Part shown: piece by piece, positions 16,987 through 25,977 of the stretch
How the letters are laid out: every line of letters starts with the position of its first letter
Numbering within the stretch: the first letter of the stretch is position 1
Assembly (NCBI GenBank): GCA_964251965.1
Contig: CAXULQ010000005.1
Span: 62,001-126,000, forward strand
Direction of reading: 5' to 3'
Source: Mucilaginibacter_A sp964251965
GTDB lineage: Bacteria > Bacteroidota > Bacteroidia > Sphingobacteriales > Sphingobacteriaceae
DNA: 64,000 nucleotides
The notes under the pieces: model-generated
The model's input: the letters and a program-made list of their open reading frames with translations, nothing else
The model's database searches: none
What the model was told of the DNA's origin: nothing
Program-made: the position numbers and the translations under genes

Positions 16987-18912
16987 CGAAGCAATCGTTT
17001 GCGTTGCTCTTTTTACCGATGATTTTTTTACTTGTGTGGAGATAGAAGCCGCATCGTAACCGCATTCTGCCCAAAGTTCGGGCTGTTCGCCGTGCTCGAT
17101 AAAACGATCGGGGATACCAAGACGAATTACTTTTGCTGCATAACCATGATCTGCCATAAATTCAATTACGGCACTGCCCATTCCACCTTGCAAACAGCCG
17201 TCTTCAACTGTAACGATCTGCTTAAATTTTTGGAATACTCCATGCAGCATTTCTTCATCCAACGGTTTCACAAAACGCAAATCGTAATGTGCCGGATAAA
17301 TGCCTTCCTGGTTTAAGGATTGTACTGCTTTTACCGCTTCATTTCCAATCGTGCCGATGGTTAAAATAGCAACTTCTTCTCCGTCGCAAATCCTTCGTCC
17401 TTTGCCAAGTGGTAAAGCTTTCATCGGTTTTTGCCAGTTTACCATTACACCGTTTCCGCGTGGATAACGGATAGAGAAAGGCCCCATGTTTTCCTGTTGT
17501 GCCGTAAACATCAGGTTACGCAGTTCTTCTTCGTTCATCGGGGCAGAAACGATCATGTTCGGGATGCAGCGCATATAAGCCAAATCATAAGCACCATGAT
17601 GTGTTGGGCCATCTGCACCAGCTAAACCTGCGCGGTCCAGACAAAAAACAACATTTAATTTTTGTATGGCTACATCGTGGATCATCTGGTCGTAACCGCG
17701 CTGCATAAAACTCGAATAAATATTACAGAAGGGAACCATGCCTTGCGTTGCCAATCCAGCCGAAAAAGTTACGGCGTGCTGTTCTGCAATGCCAACATCA
17801 AAAGCACGTTCCGGCATGGCTTTCATCATTAAATTTAAGGAAGAACCAGAAGGCATAGCAGGCGTAATACCCATTATTTTAGGGTTATTTTCGGCCAGTT
17901 CGATGATCGTTGAACCAAAAACATCCTGATATTTTGGTGGTTTCGGCTTGTCATAAACTGGTTTTTTAATCTCGCCCGTAATTTTATCAAACAGGCCGGG
18001 CGCATGCCAAATGGTTTGGTCTTTCTCTGCCAAAGCATAACCTTTACCTTTTACGGTAATACAATGAAGCAGTTTTGGACCTGGGATATCGCGCAAATCC
18101 TTTAAAACTTTAACCAAATGCTTTACATTGTGCCCGTCAACCGGACCAAAATAACGGAACTGTAACGACTCAAAAAGGTTGCTGTTTTTAAGCAAAGTGC
18201 CTTTGATACTTTTTTCTAATTTTTTAGCGATTTGAAAAGCATCCGGGCCAAACGAAGATATTTTAGCCAGGATATGGCTCACTTCGTCCCGAAAACGGTT
18301 ATAATGGCGGGAAGTAGAAATATTGGTGAGGTATTCTTTCAGCGCGCCAACATTAGGATCGATAGACATGCAGTTATCGTTCAAAATAACCAGCAAATTA
18401 GAATTTTCGATACCGGCGTGGTTTAAAGCTTCAAAAGCCATTCCACCAGTCATTGCTCCATCACCAATAACAGCCACATGCTGGCGGTCATGCTCGCCTT
18501 TTCGGTGCGAAGCAACAGCCATACCCAAAGCAGCAGAAATAGAAGTAGAAGAGTGGCCAACGCCAAAAGTATCGTAAATGCTTTCCGTACGTTTTGGGAA
18601 ACCGCTGATGCCTTTATAAAGTCGGTTGGTATGAAAAATTTCCCGTCTGCCGGTTAAAATTTTATGCCCGTAAGCCTGGTGGCCAACATCCCAAACCAGC
18701 TGGTCGTAAGGTGTATTTAAAACGTAATGCAGTGCCACGGTTAGTTCTACCACGCCCAAACCCGCACCAAAATGCCCTCCGTTTACAGAAACAATATCAA
18801 TAATATATTGCCTCAGTTCCTGAGAAATCTCGGTAAGGTCTTCTTCATTAAATTTCTTTAGATCCGAAGGATAATTAATTTGTTGTAAAAGGTTGCCCGC
18901 CTGTACTTGCAT
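16984..18912 (-). CDS. dxs: 1-deoxy-D-xylulose-5-phosphate synthase
   Basis: DXS joins pyruvate and glyceraldehyde 3-phosphate with thiamine diphosphate, the first step of the MEP isoprenoid pathway. The 642-residue product has normal length. Visible motifs are VWDVGHQAYGHKIL, the diphosphate/Mg site GDGAMTGGMAFEALNHAG ending NDN, the catalytic Glu in GIAEQHAVTFSAGLA and RAGLAGADGPTHHG. The start is ATG at 18912. The stop codon is part of a dispersed motif copy. Confidence 0.97.
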   Translation of the reverse strand: MQVQAGNLLQQINYPSDLKKFNEEDLTEISQELRQYIIDIVSVNGGHFGAGLGVVELTVALHYVLNTPYDQLVWDVGHQAYGHKILTGRREIFHTNRLYKGISGFPKRTESIYDTFGVGHSSTSISAALGMAVASHRKGEHDRQHVAVIGDGAMTGGMAFEALNHAGIENSNLLVILNDNCMSIDPNVGALKEYLTNISTSRHYNRFRDEVSHILAKISSFGPDAFQIAKKLEKSIKGTLLKNSNLFESLQFRYFGPVDGHNVKHLVKVLKDLRDIPGPKLLHCITVKGKGYALAEKDQTIWHAPGLFDKITGEIKKPVYDKPKPPKYQDVFGSTIIELAENNPKIMGITPAMPSGSSLNLMMKAMPERAFDVGIAEQHAVTFSAGLATQGMVPFCNIYSSFMQRGYDQMIHDVAIQKLNVVFCLDRAGLAGADGPTHHGAYDLAYMRCIPNMIVSAPMNEEELRNLMFTAQQENMGPFSIRYPRGNGVMVNWQKPMKALPLGKGRRICDGEEVAILTIGTIGNEAVKAVQSLNQEGIYPAHYDLRFVKPLDEEMLHGVFQKFKQIVTVEDGCLQGGMGSAVIEFMADHGYAAKVIRLGIPDRFIEHGEQPELWAECGYDAASISTQVKKSSVKRATQTIAS

Positions 18913-19078
18913 TTATCCGCTACACTATGTTAGTACACAAAATTAGACTATTTGGTTAAATAATCGCTATTCAGGTTCTACGTCTAAGGTCAGTTTATGT
19001 TTGTGCTTTTCTTTTTTCTTTTAAGCATCTTAAATACTTTTTAAGAAAATGTATTGCCGCACTAATCTCTCAAAATTT

Positions 19079-19160
19079 ATCTGGTAAAAGAAGCATCAAC
19101 ATAAATATCGAAGTTTAATTTAAAATAGCACCTTATTATATGGTACTGTTTTTACCAGAT
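19079..19160. repeat. heads-inward inverted pair of the motif upstream of glyA
   Basis: ATCTGGTAAAAGAAGCATC (19079-19097) pairs with GGTACTGTTTTTACCAGAT (19142-19160). The pair-specific outer bases ATCTGGTAAAA/TTTTACCAGAT match perfectly, while the head differs as the GAAG and ACAG variants. It is the only structure I see in the gap 18913-19237 between dxs and glyA; no clear promoter is visible there. Confidence 0.7.
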
Positions 19161-19237
19161 AATTTTTTTGATAAGCAGAAAAACTTAACCTTCCGGATTA
19201 AAATATGGCTAAATTTGGCACCATAAACTTGGTCATG

Positions 19238-20506
19238 AAAAGAGATAAATTAATATTCAGGTTATTAAATGAGGAGCAGGAAAGACAGGAAAAAGGGATA
19301 GAATTAATTGCTTCCGAAAATTTTGTAAGCAAACAAGTGATGGAAGCAGCAGGCTCGGCAGCAACCAATAAATATGCAGAAGGCCTGCCCGGAAAACGTT
19401 ACTATGGTGGCTGTGAAGTAGTTGATGAGATTGAAACCATCGCGATTGAACGCGCCAAACAATTATTTAATGCGGAGTGGGCAAATGTGCAGCCGCACTC
19501 TGGCGCACAAGCAAACGCTGCAGTTTTGTTGGCTTGTTTACAACCAGGAGATAAAATATTAGGGTTTGACCTTTCGCACGGCGGACATTTAACGCATGGT
19601 TCGCCGGTTAATTTCTCCGGGAAATTATATAAACCATTTTTTTATGGGGTGAAAAAGGAGACAGGGTTGATTAATTACGAACAATTGGAAGAAGTTGCAC
19701 AACGCGAAAAACCGAAGCTGATTATCTGCGGTGCTTCCGCTTATTCCCGCGATTGGGATTATGCTTTTATCCGCAAAGTTGCCGATGAAATTGGTGCTTT
19801 GGTTCTGGCGGATATTTCTCATCCGTCCGGGTTAATTGCACGAGGTTTATTAAATGATCCGCTTCCGTTTTGCCATATCGTTACCACAACTACACACAAA
19901 ACTTTACGCGGGCCGCGCGGCGGAATGATTTTGCTGGGAAAAGATTTTGAAAACCCATTCGGCCTAAAAACACCAAAAGGCGAAACCCGAATGATGTCGT
20001 CCGTTTTAGATATGGCTGTTTTTCCGGGAACGCAAGGTGGACCGTTAGAACATATTATCGCTGCCAAAGCAATTGCTTTTGGCGAAGCTTTGAGCGATAA
20101 ATACATGAAATATATTGCACAAGTAAAACAAAATGCAGCAGCCATGGCCGAAGCTTTTGTAGGATTAGGTTACGATATTATTTCCGGCGGAACAGACAAC
20201 CATATGATGCTGATCGATCTTCGTAATAAAAACGTAACCGGCAAAGCAGCAGAAATAGCTTTAGACAGGGCAGGAATTACCGTTAATAAAAACATGGTTC
20301 CTTTTGATGATAAATCGCCTTTTGTTACTTCCGGTATTCGTGTTGGAACCGCTGCGGTTACAACCAGAGGCATGAAAGAGAAACAAATGAAAAAGATTGT
20401 GGAGCTAATTGATGATGTGCTTGTAAACATTAATGATGAAGCTAATATTGACAAAACACGAAAAAGCGTCCATAAGTTAACGCAGAAGTTTCCTTTGTAT
20501 TTGTAA
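19238..20506 (+). CDS. glyA: serine hydroxymethyltransferase
   Basis: GlyA interconverts serine and glycine with tetrahydrofolate and supplies one-carbon units. Typical blocks are GIELIASENFVS, EGLPGKRYYGGCE, the histidine stretch DLSHGGHLTHG and the PLP lysine in TTTTHKTLRGPRGG. I start at ATG 19238 (MKRDKLIFRLL) because family members begin near here. An in-frame ATG at 19205 would add 11 residues and cannot be excluded. A motif hairpin at 20556-20601 follows the gene. Confidence 0.95.
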   Translation, partial: KRDKLIFRLLNEEQERQEKGIELIASENFVSKQVMEAAGSAATNKYAEGLPGKRYYGGCEVVDEIETIAIERAKQLFNAEWANVQPHSGAQANAAVLLACLQPGDKILGFDLSHGGHLTHGSPVNFSGKLYKPFFYGVKKETGLINYEQLEEVAQREKPKLIICGASAYSRDWDYAFIRKVADEIGALVLADISHPSGLIARGLLNDPLPFCHIVTTTTHKTLRGPRGGMILLGKDFENPFGLKTPKGETRMMSSVLDMAVFPGTQGGPLEHIIAAKAIAFGEALSDKYMKYIAQVKQNAAAMAEAFVGLGYDIISGGTDNHMMLIDLRNKNVTGKAAEIALDRAGITVNKNMVPFDDKSPFVTSGIRVGTAAVTTRGMKEKQMKKIVELIDDVLVNINDEANIDKTRKSVHKLTQKFPLYL

Positions 20507-20555
20507 GGTTAAAGCTTGCAAAGCTTGAAGTATTTAAAGTGTAAACAGAATTTAT

Positions 20556-20601
20556 GATGCTTCTTTTATCAACCTAATTTTAAGTTGATAAAAGGAGCAT
20601 C
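20556..20601. terminator. motif palindrome acting as bidirectional terminator
   Basis: GATGCTTCTTTTATCAAC (20556-20573) and GTTGATAAAAGGAGCATC (20584-20601) form an 18-base stem with one mismatch and a 10-base AT loop. It lies between the convergent glyA and ComF-family genes, and its last bases are part of the latter's TGA stop (20600-20602). It is the most compact heads-outward copy of the dispersed motif. The terminator role is inferred from shape and position. Confidence 0.65.
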
Positions 20602-21298
20602 ACGCTGTATAAGCAATTGCTGCAATACTGATCTTAACGTTTGAAACTTTTTGTAAAACATTACAGCAAGCTTCTAAAGTTGCGCCTGTGGTGATAATGT
20701 CATCAACTAATAAAATGTGTTTTCCATTTAAATGAGCAGGGTTTTTAACTGAGAAAACGTCCTTCATATTTTCGTAACGGGAAGTTCTGGATTTTTTGGT
20801 TTGGCTTTCTGTTCCTGTTGTCCGGATTAAATTATCAACCGAAACTGGAATTGATAGTTTTTCTGCAAGTCCTTCTGCAAAGCTCAAACTTTGGTTATAA
20901 CCTCTTTTTAACAGTTTCTGCTTGTGCAACGGAACGGGAATGATGGCATCCGCAGAAGAAAAAATCTTGTTTTCCAGCAAACGCTTCCCGGTCAATTTGC
21001 CTAAATAAACGCCAACTTCGGGTTTGTTTTTGTATTTAAGCTGATGCATTAAGTTTTGCACGCGGCTGGCTTTGCTAAAATAAAGCATAGCGGCGGCAGC
21101 TTCTAAAGGAACGCGGCCCCAAAATTGCTGTGCAACAGCGTTATCAGGCTGAAGGTGAAAATCAGTATAAGGCAAATGGTACAGGCAATCGGCACAAATC
21201 AATTCCTCGTTGCGGTACAGGCTTTTGGCGCAAGCCTGGCAAAGTTCCGGGAAAATGAGGGAGACAAAATCAGCAAAATAAGTTTGGCTTAAATTCAT
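20600..21298 (-). CDS. ComF-family phosphoribosyltransferase-like protein
   Basis: This 232-residue protein has an N-terminal zinc-finger-like cysteine set (CQAC and CADC, about residues 19-37). A phosphoribosyltransferase fold follows, with IIPVPLHKQKLLKRGYNQS and the PRPP-binding loop HILLVDDIITTGATLEAC. In other bacteria ComFC/GntX relatives take part in DNA uptake or DNA metabolism. The exact reaction is unknown. It follows rlmN in the same direction with a 31-base gap that holds a motif arm. Confidence 0.85.
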   Translation of the reverse strand: MNLSQTYFADFVSLIFPELCQACAKSLYRNEELICADCLYHLPYTDFHLQPDNAVAQQFWGRVPLEAAAAMLYFSKASRVQNLMHQLKYKNKPEVGVYLGKLTGKRLLENKIFSSADAIIPVPLHKQKLLKRGYNQSLSFAEGLAEKLSIPVSVDNLIRTTGTESQTKKSRTSRYENMKDVFSVKNPAHLNGKHILLVDDIITTGATLEACCNVLQKVSNVKISIAAIAYTA

Positions 21299-21303
21299 GA
21301 TTT

Positions 21304-21322
21304 GCTGATACTTCTTTTATCG
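21304..21322. repeat. single motif arm between rlmN and the ComF-family gene
   Basis: GCTGATACTTCTTTTATCG occupies most of the 31-base gap between two same-strand genes, starting six bases upstream of the ComF-family ATG. The AT-rich flank GATATTTTTTATT follows. Confidence 0.55.
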
Positions 21323-21329
21323 ATATTTT

Positions 21330-22379
21330 TTATTGCTGTTTCACCGCTAATTGTCCGCAGGCAGCATCAATATCTTTGCCGCGGCTTCTGCGGATGTTTA
21401 CGTTGATGCCTTGTCTCTTTAAGTAAGCAGCAAAGGCATCAGTTTTAGCTTCTTTTGTGTTCACAAAATCAGCAAAAGAAATTGGGTTGTACTCTATGAT
21501 GTTTACTTTACATGGCAAATGTTTGCAAAAAGCAGCCAATTCTGCCGCATCTTCCAACTCATCGTTAAAGTTATCAAACAAAATGTATTCGTAAGTAACC
21601 GGGTTTTTGGTTTTGGAGAAATAATACTTTAAAGCTTCGGCCAAAGCTTTTAGTGAGTTTTGCTCGTTGATCGGCATAATTTCATTTCGCTTTTTATCAT
21701 TGGCCGCGTGAAGTGAAAGTGCTAAATTAAACCTTACGTTGTCGTCGCCTAACTTTTTAATCATTTTGGCAATACCGGCAGTAGAAACCGTAATGCGTTT
21801 GGCGGCCATGTTTAAACCATCTTCTGTTGTAATGCGCTCGATAGATTTCATCACGTTAGCATAATTAAGCAGAGGTTCGCCCATTCCCATATAAACAATG
21901 TTGGTTAAAGGCAAGTTGTAATTTGCTTTGGCCTGCTGGTCAAGCAAAACTACCTGGTCATAAATTTCGTCCGGGTTTAAGTTACGTTTCCGTTCCATGT
22001 AACCTGTAGCACAAAATTTACAGGTTAAACTGCAGCCAACTTGCGAGGAAACACAGGCTGTCATCCGTTCTGGTGCCGGTATTAAAACGCCTTCAATTAA
22101 ATGATTATCGTATAACTTAAAAGTATTTTTAATAGTTCTGTCGCTACTAAACTGAGAGTTGTGTACTTTTACCGCATTAATTACAAATAGTTCTTTCAAT
22201 TTAATGCGCAGATCCTTGGAAAGGTTGCTCATCTGGTCAAAATCAGAAGCAGATTTTTCCCAGAGCCAAGAATAAACCTGTTTTGCACGGAAGTCTTTTT
22301 CTTGTAAATTAGAAAAATAATTTCTAAGTGAATCCAGCGTTAAACTACGGATATCAATCTTTTCCTCTGTAAGTATCAC
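21330..22379 (-). CDS. rlmN: 23S rRNA/tRNA adenine-2-methyltransferase RlmN
   Basis: RlmN is a radical-SAM enzyme that methylates C2 of A2503 in 23S rRNA and A37 in some tRNAs. The 349-residue product has the expected length. The radical-SAM cysteines are in CSLTCKFCATGYMERKRNL, and the family blocks VYMGMGEPLLNY and ITVSTAGI are present. The C-terminal cysteine in DIDAACGQL fits the methylated cysteine of the mechanism. Start ATG at 22379. Confidence 0.97.
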   Translation of the reverse strand: MILTEEKIDIRSLTLDSLRNYFSNLQEKDFRAKQVYSWLWEKSASDFDQMSNLSKDLRIKLKELFVINAVKVHNSQFSSDRTIKNTFKLYDNHLIEGVLIPAPERMTACVSSQVGCSLTCKFCATGYMERKRNLNPDEIYDQVVLLDQQAKANYNLPLTNIVYMGMGEPLLNYANVMKSIERITTEDGLNMAAKRITVSTAGIAKMIKKLGDDNVRFNLALSLHAANDKKRNEIMPINEQNSLKALAEALKYYFSKTKNPVTYEYILFDNFNDELEDAAELAAFCKHLPCKVNIIEYNPISFADFVNTKEAKTDAFAAYLKRQGINVNIRRSRGKDIDAACGQLAVKQQ

Positions 22380-22494
22380 ACTGCAAAAATACTACTATAA
22401 AATAAGCACTGGTTAAATTCTATTTTTTTTACAAATTAAACAAGAACCTGATGCTATCTATCCTAAAGTTAATTATATGCCGAAAATTTATTAA

Positions 22495-23682
22495 ATGAAA
22501 AAGTTCACTGCCGATTATGTTTTTACTGCAAATTCAAGCCCCATTAAAAATGGAAGCGTTATTGTTGATGATAACGGAAAAATTTTAAAAGTAGAAAGCC
22601 CTGATGTTTCTTCTACCAAAGTTGACGATTATGCCAATTTAAAGGTGGAGAAGTTGAGTGGTGTAATTTGTCCGGGCTTTATTAACGCGCACGCCCATCT
22701 GGAGCTTTCCCATTTAAAAGGAAAGATTGCGCAAGGAAAAGGTTTGATCGAATTTATAACCTGCGTGCAGCAATTAAGAAATGCGGCAGACAGCGAGGTA
22801 TTAGAAGCTGCCGCCAAAGCAGACGAGGAAATGGAAAGCAATGGCATTGTTGCCGTTGGTGATATTAACAACAGCGCGATCACTGCTTCTATAAAGGCAA
22901 AAAGTAAACTGTATTACCATAATTTTATAGAAGTATTTGGTTTCGACCCGCAAAACGCTGAAACTGTTTTTAACAACGCTTTGGCTTTGCAAGAACAATT
23001 TAAACCGCTTACCGCTTCCATAACGCCCCACGCTGCTTATTCTGTATCTAAAGAATTGTTCAAGCTGATCCGTAAAGAATCAGAATCAAAAAACACGATG
23101 CTTACCATCCACAATCAGGAATCGGATGAAGAAAACAAATTTTACCGGTACAAGGAAGGCAGTTTTTTAGCGTTTTACGAACGCTTGGGCATCGATATTT
23201 CTTCTTTTAAAGCACAGGCACGCAACTCTATACAATCCATCATTCCGCTTTTTAGCAACAAGCAAAATGTAATGTTGGTGCACAACACCTACACTAATAT
23301 GAAAGACGTGTATTTTACCCGTCGATTTGACCGTAAAATTAGCTGGTGCTTTTGCCCTAACGCCAACTTATACATCGAAAAAACGTTGCCAAAACTGAGC
23401 ATATTTACGCATCATGGGTTTAACATTACTTTGGGTACGGATAGCCTTGCCTCTAACACGGAGCTTTGTATTTTAGGAGAAATGAAAGTTTTACAACAGC
23501 ATTTTCCATATTTAGAATTAGAAACTATGGTAAATTGGGCAACTGTTAACGGCGCAAAATTTTTAGGTATTGATGATGAAAAAGGAACAATTGAAGCCGG
23601 AAAAACTCCGGGCCTAAATTTGATCACCGGATTGGACAACTTAAAAATCACTCCGGAAGCTAAAGTACGCAAACTAATTTAG
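22495..23682 (+). CDS. amidohydrolase-superfamily metal-dependent deaminase/hydrolase
   Basis: This 395-residue protein is of the cytosine-deaminase/TrzA branch. Metal ligands are suggested by INAHAHLELSH near residue 65, then TPHAAYS, TIHNQESDEE and GTDSLASN. The N-terminal beta-sandwich and the C-terminal VNGAKFLGIDDEKGTIEAGK are typical. Candidates include aminodeoxyfutalosine deaminase (menaquinone by the futalosine route) or another amine deaminase. Nothing nearby settles the substrate. Confidence 0.8.
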   Translation: MKKFTADYVFTANSSPIKNGSVIVDDNGKILKVESPDVSSTKVDDYANLKVEKLSGVICPGFINAHAHLELSHLKGKIAQGKGLIEFITCVQQLRNAADSEVLEAAAKADEEMESNGIVAVGDINNSAITASIKAKSKLYYHNFIEVFGFDPQNAETVFNNALALQEQFKPLTASITPHAAYSVSKELFKLIRKESESKNTMLTIHNQESDEENKFYRYKEGSFLAFYERLGIDISSFKAQARNSIQSIIPLFSNKQNVMLVHNTYTNMKDVYFTRRFDRKISWCFCPNANLYIEKTLPKLSIFTHHGFNITLGTDSLASNTELCILGEMKVLQQHFPYLELETMVNWATVNGAKFLGIDDEKGTIEAGKTPGLNLITGLDNLKITPEAKVRKLI

Positions 23683-23697
23683 CCGTCGCCGTTTTTT

Positions 23698-23717
23698 AGG
23701 TGGTAAAAGAAGTATGG
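23698..23717. repeat. single motif arm supplying the acylphosphatase start codon
   Basis: AGGTGGTAAAAGAAGTATGG contains the ATG of the acylphosphatase gene (23714-23716). The purine run AAAAGAAG lies a few bases before it, where a ribosome-binding site could act. It is preceded by GTTTTTT, the usual AT-rich flank. Confidence 0.55.
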
Positions 23718-24001
23718 TCAAAAAGCATCTCAATATAAAAGTTAAAGGCAAAGTTCAGGGTGTATTTTACAGGGCCACAACCAAAGCCGTTGCCGACCAA
23801 TTAGGTGTAAAAGGGTTTGTAAAGAACGAAGCCGACGGTTCTGTTTATATTGAAGCCGAAGGCGAGGCCGTGATGATAGAATCTTTTTTAGAATGGTGCC
23901 AGGAAGGCCCGGACCGTGCCCAAATAGACCATATAGAAAGCAACGAAGGCGAAATGAAAAACTATCGTAATTTTGAAGTTGTAAAAAAGAATTTATCGTG
24001 A
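23714..24001 (+). CDS. acyP: acylphosphatase
   Basis: This small 95-residue enzyme hydrolyses carboxyl-phosphate bonds. The catalytic pair is visible as Arg20 in GVFYRATT and Asn38 in GFVKNEADG, and the beta-alpha-beta pattern and length are standard. It starts at ATG 23714, which lies inside a copy of the dispersed motif. It follows the amidohydrolase gene by 31 bases. Confidence 0.93.
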   Translation: MVKKHLNIKVKGKVQGVFYRATTKAVADQLGVKGFVKNEADGSVYIEAEGEAVMIESFLEWCQEGPDRAQIDHIESNEGEMKNYRNFEVVKKNLS

Positions 24002-24043
24002 TGGCCTGTTAAGGTTTATCCGGCTTTAATCAACTTTAACAAT

Positions 24044-25543
24044 TTGTCAACAGTAAAAAAATTTGCCGGCCAAACGGTAATCTACGGGTTAAGTACCATT
24101 GTTTCCAGGCTGCTTAACTTTATTCTTACTCCTTTATTTGTTTACGTTTATCCAACCAAAGTATATGGTGTGTTTGGCTATATGTACAGTTTGGCTTCGC
24201 TGATCAATCCGGTACTGGCTTTTGGTATGGAAACTACTTTTTTCCGATATTTGAACAAGCAGGATGCCGACAAGGATAAAGTTTACAGCAATACTTTTTT
24301 TACCATTGCATTTATAGCAGCCTTGTTTTTATTGTTTAGCCTGCCGCTTAGTAATTACCTGGCTAACTGGATGAGTAGTAAAGATACCAATGCGGCAGAT
24401 CAGGCACTATTTGTCCGCTTCTTTATTTATATTATTGTGGCCGATGCTTTGGCGGTTATTCCTTTTGCCAAAGTTAGGGCAGATGGAAAACCAGCAAGGT
24501 TTGGGCTAATCAAACTGGTTAATATTTTCACTTTTGTAGGAGCCAATCTGTTTTTTCTGTTTGTTGTTCCGATGATTATCAAAAGCAATGGTTATGGTGC
24601 ACAAGGATTGGCAAACTGGTATAGGCCGGCTTGGATCGGTTACGTATTTATTTCAAACCTGATTGCAAGCGTTGTTACTTTGCTGTTTTTACTGCCCGAA
24701 TTATTGCAGCTAAAATTTAAGTATGATGCTGCGCTTATCAAAAATATGTTGCTTTATAGTTTCCCTATTTTGGTGGCCAATATTTCTTTCATCATTAATG
24801 AAAACATTGATAAAATATTTCTTAAAAACCTATTGCCGGCTTCACAGCAGCAGGATGTTGGTATTTATACGGCCTGCTGTAAAATCTCCATTTTTCTAAG
24901 CATTGCTGTCCAGGCTTTTCGATTAGGTGCCGAGCCTTTCTTTTTCAGTCATTCTAAAAACAAAAATTCTGGCGAAACTTATGCTAAAATCATGACTTAT
25001 TTCGTTATCGCCGTTACCTTGATGTTTATTGCTTTATCGGCCAATATTGAGATTTTAAAAGGTTTTATAAAAGGAGGGAATGCTGTTCAACGTTCGCTGT
25101 ACTGGTCTGGCTTAAAAGTGGTTCCAATATTATTGTTTGGTTATGTAAGTTTAGGTATTTATATGAATTTATCTGTTTGGTATAAACTTTCTGATCAAAC
25201 CAAATACGGCTTGTATATTTCCGGCGTCGGTGCTATTTTAACAATCATTCTCAATCTCATCTTCATCCCAAAATACAGTTACATGGCTTCTGCCTGGATT
25301 TCGCTGATTGCTTATGCTACGATGATGGTTTTGTCCTACATTCTTGGCCAAAAAAATTATCCGATCCCTTATCAGCTTAAAAAAAACGTGGTTTATCTGC
25401 TTGCATCCGTGGTAATCGTATACTTATCTTTCACGGTTTTTCACAGAAGTTTGATTGTCGGCAACCTGTTTTTAGTTTTATTTGCAGCAGCTGCTTTATA
25501 TACAGAACGCAAAGAGCTTCTTTTATTAGTTAGAAAAAAATGA
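24044..25543 (+). CDS. polysaccharide/lipid flippase (MATE/MOP superfamily, Wzx-like)
   Basis: This 499-residue membrane protein has about 12-14 hydrophobic helices. The N-terminus GQTVIYGLSTIVSRLLNFIL is typical of Wzx/RfbX-like exporters that flip undecaprenyl-linked glycans across the inner membrane. No glycosyltransferases are adjacent, so its glycan is unknown. The best start is TTG at 24044. Its stop overlaps the dut start by four bases (ATGA). Confidence 0.85.
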   Translation: MSTVKKFAGQTVIYGLSTIVSRLLNFILTPLFVYVYPTKVYGVFGYMYSLASLINPVLAFGMETTFFRYLNKQDADKDKVYSNTFFTIAFIAALFLLFSLPLSNYLANWMSSKDTNAADQALFVRFFIYIIVADALAVIPFAKVRADGKPARFGLIKLVNIFTFVGANLFFLFVVPMIIKSNGYGAQGLANWYRPAWIGYVFISNLIASVVTLLFLLPELLQLKFKYDAALIKNMLLYSFPILVANISFIINENIDKIFLKNLLPASQQQDVGIYTACCKISIFLSIAVQAFRLGAEPFFFSHSKNKNSGETYAKIMTYFVIAVTLMFIALSANIEILKGFIKGGNAVQRSLYWSGLKVVPILLFGYVSLGIYMNLSVWYKLSDQTKYGLYISGVGAILTIILNLIFIPKYSYMASAWISLIAYATMMVLSYILGQKNYPIPYQLKKNVVYLLASVVIVYLSFTVFHRSLIVGNLFLVLFAAAALYTERKELLLLVRKK

Positions 25544-25971
25544 CTATCCAAATTATCAATAAATCAAATAACAGTCTTCCGGCTTACGAAACCGCACATG
25601 CTGCCGGGATGGATTTGAAAGCAAGTTTGGAAGAAGCCGTTGTTTTAAAACCGATGCAGCGTTTGTTAATCCCGACAGGGATTTATATTGAATTACCAAT
25701 TGGTTTTGAAGCACAAATTAGGCCGAGAAGTGGTTTGGCGTTTAAACATGGCATTGGTATTGTTAATTCTCCCGGAACGGTGGATGCGGATTACCGCGGC
25801 GAAATTAAGGTGCTGCTGATCAATTTTTCTGATGCCGCTTTCGTTATCAACAATGGCGACCGGATTGCACAAATGGTGATTGCAAAACACGAAAAAGTGG
25901 ATTGGGCGGAGGTAGAAATCTTGGGCGAAACATTAAGGGGAACAGGTGGTTACGGGCATACAGGCAGGTAA
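25540..25971 (+). CDS. dut: deoxyuridine 5'-triphosphate nucleotidohydrolase
   Basis: dUTPase splits dUTP to dUMP and pyrophosphate, protecting DNA from uracil and feeding dTMP synthesis. The 143-residue trimeric-type enzyme shows its motifs in order: HAAGMDLKA, RPRSGLAFKHGI, the uridine-binding GTVDADYRGEI, NGDRIAQMVI and the C-terminal arm RGTGGYGHTGR. It overlaps the preceding flippase gene by four bases and is followed closely by a TPR gene. Confidence 0.97.
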   Translation: MTIQIINKSNNSLPAYETAHAAGMDLKASLEEAVVLKPMQRLLIPTGIYIELPIGFEAQIRPRSGLAFKHGIGIVNSPGTVDADYRGEIKVLLINFSDAAFVINNGDRIAQMVIAKHEKVDWAEVEILGETLRGTGGYGHTGR

Positions 25972-25977
25972 TAAAAT

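Noticed and set aside
18913..19204. Riboswitch or T-box upstream of glyA or dxs
   Set aside because: No conserved riboswitch core was visible; only the motif hairpin is seen there.
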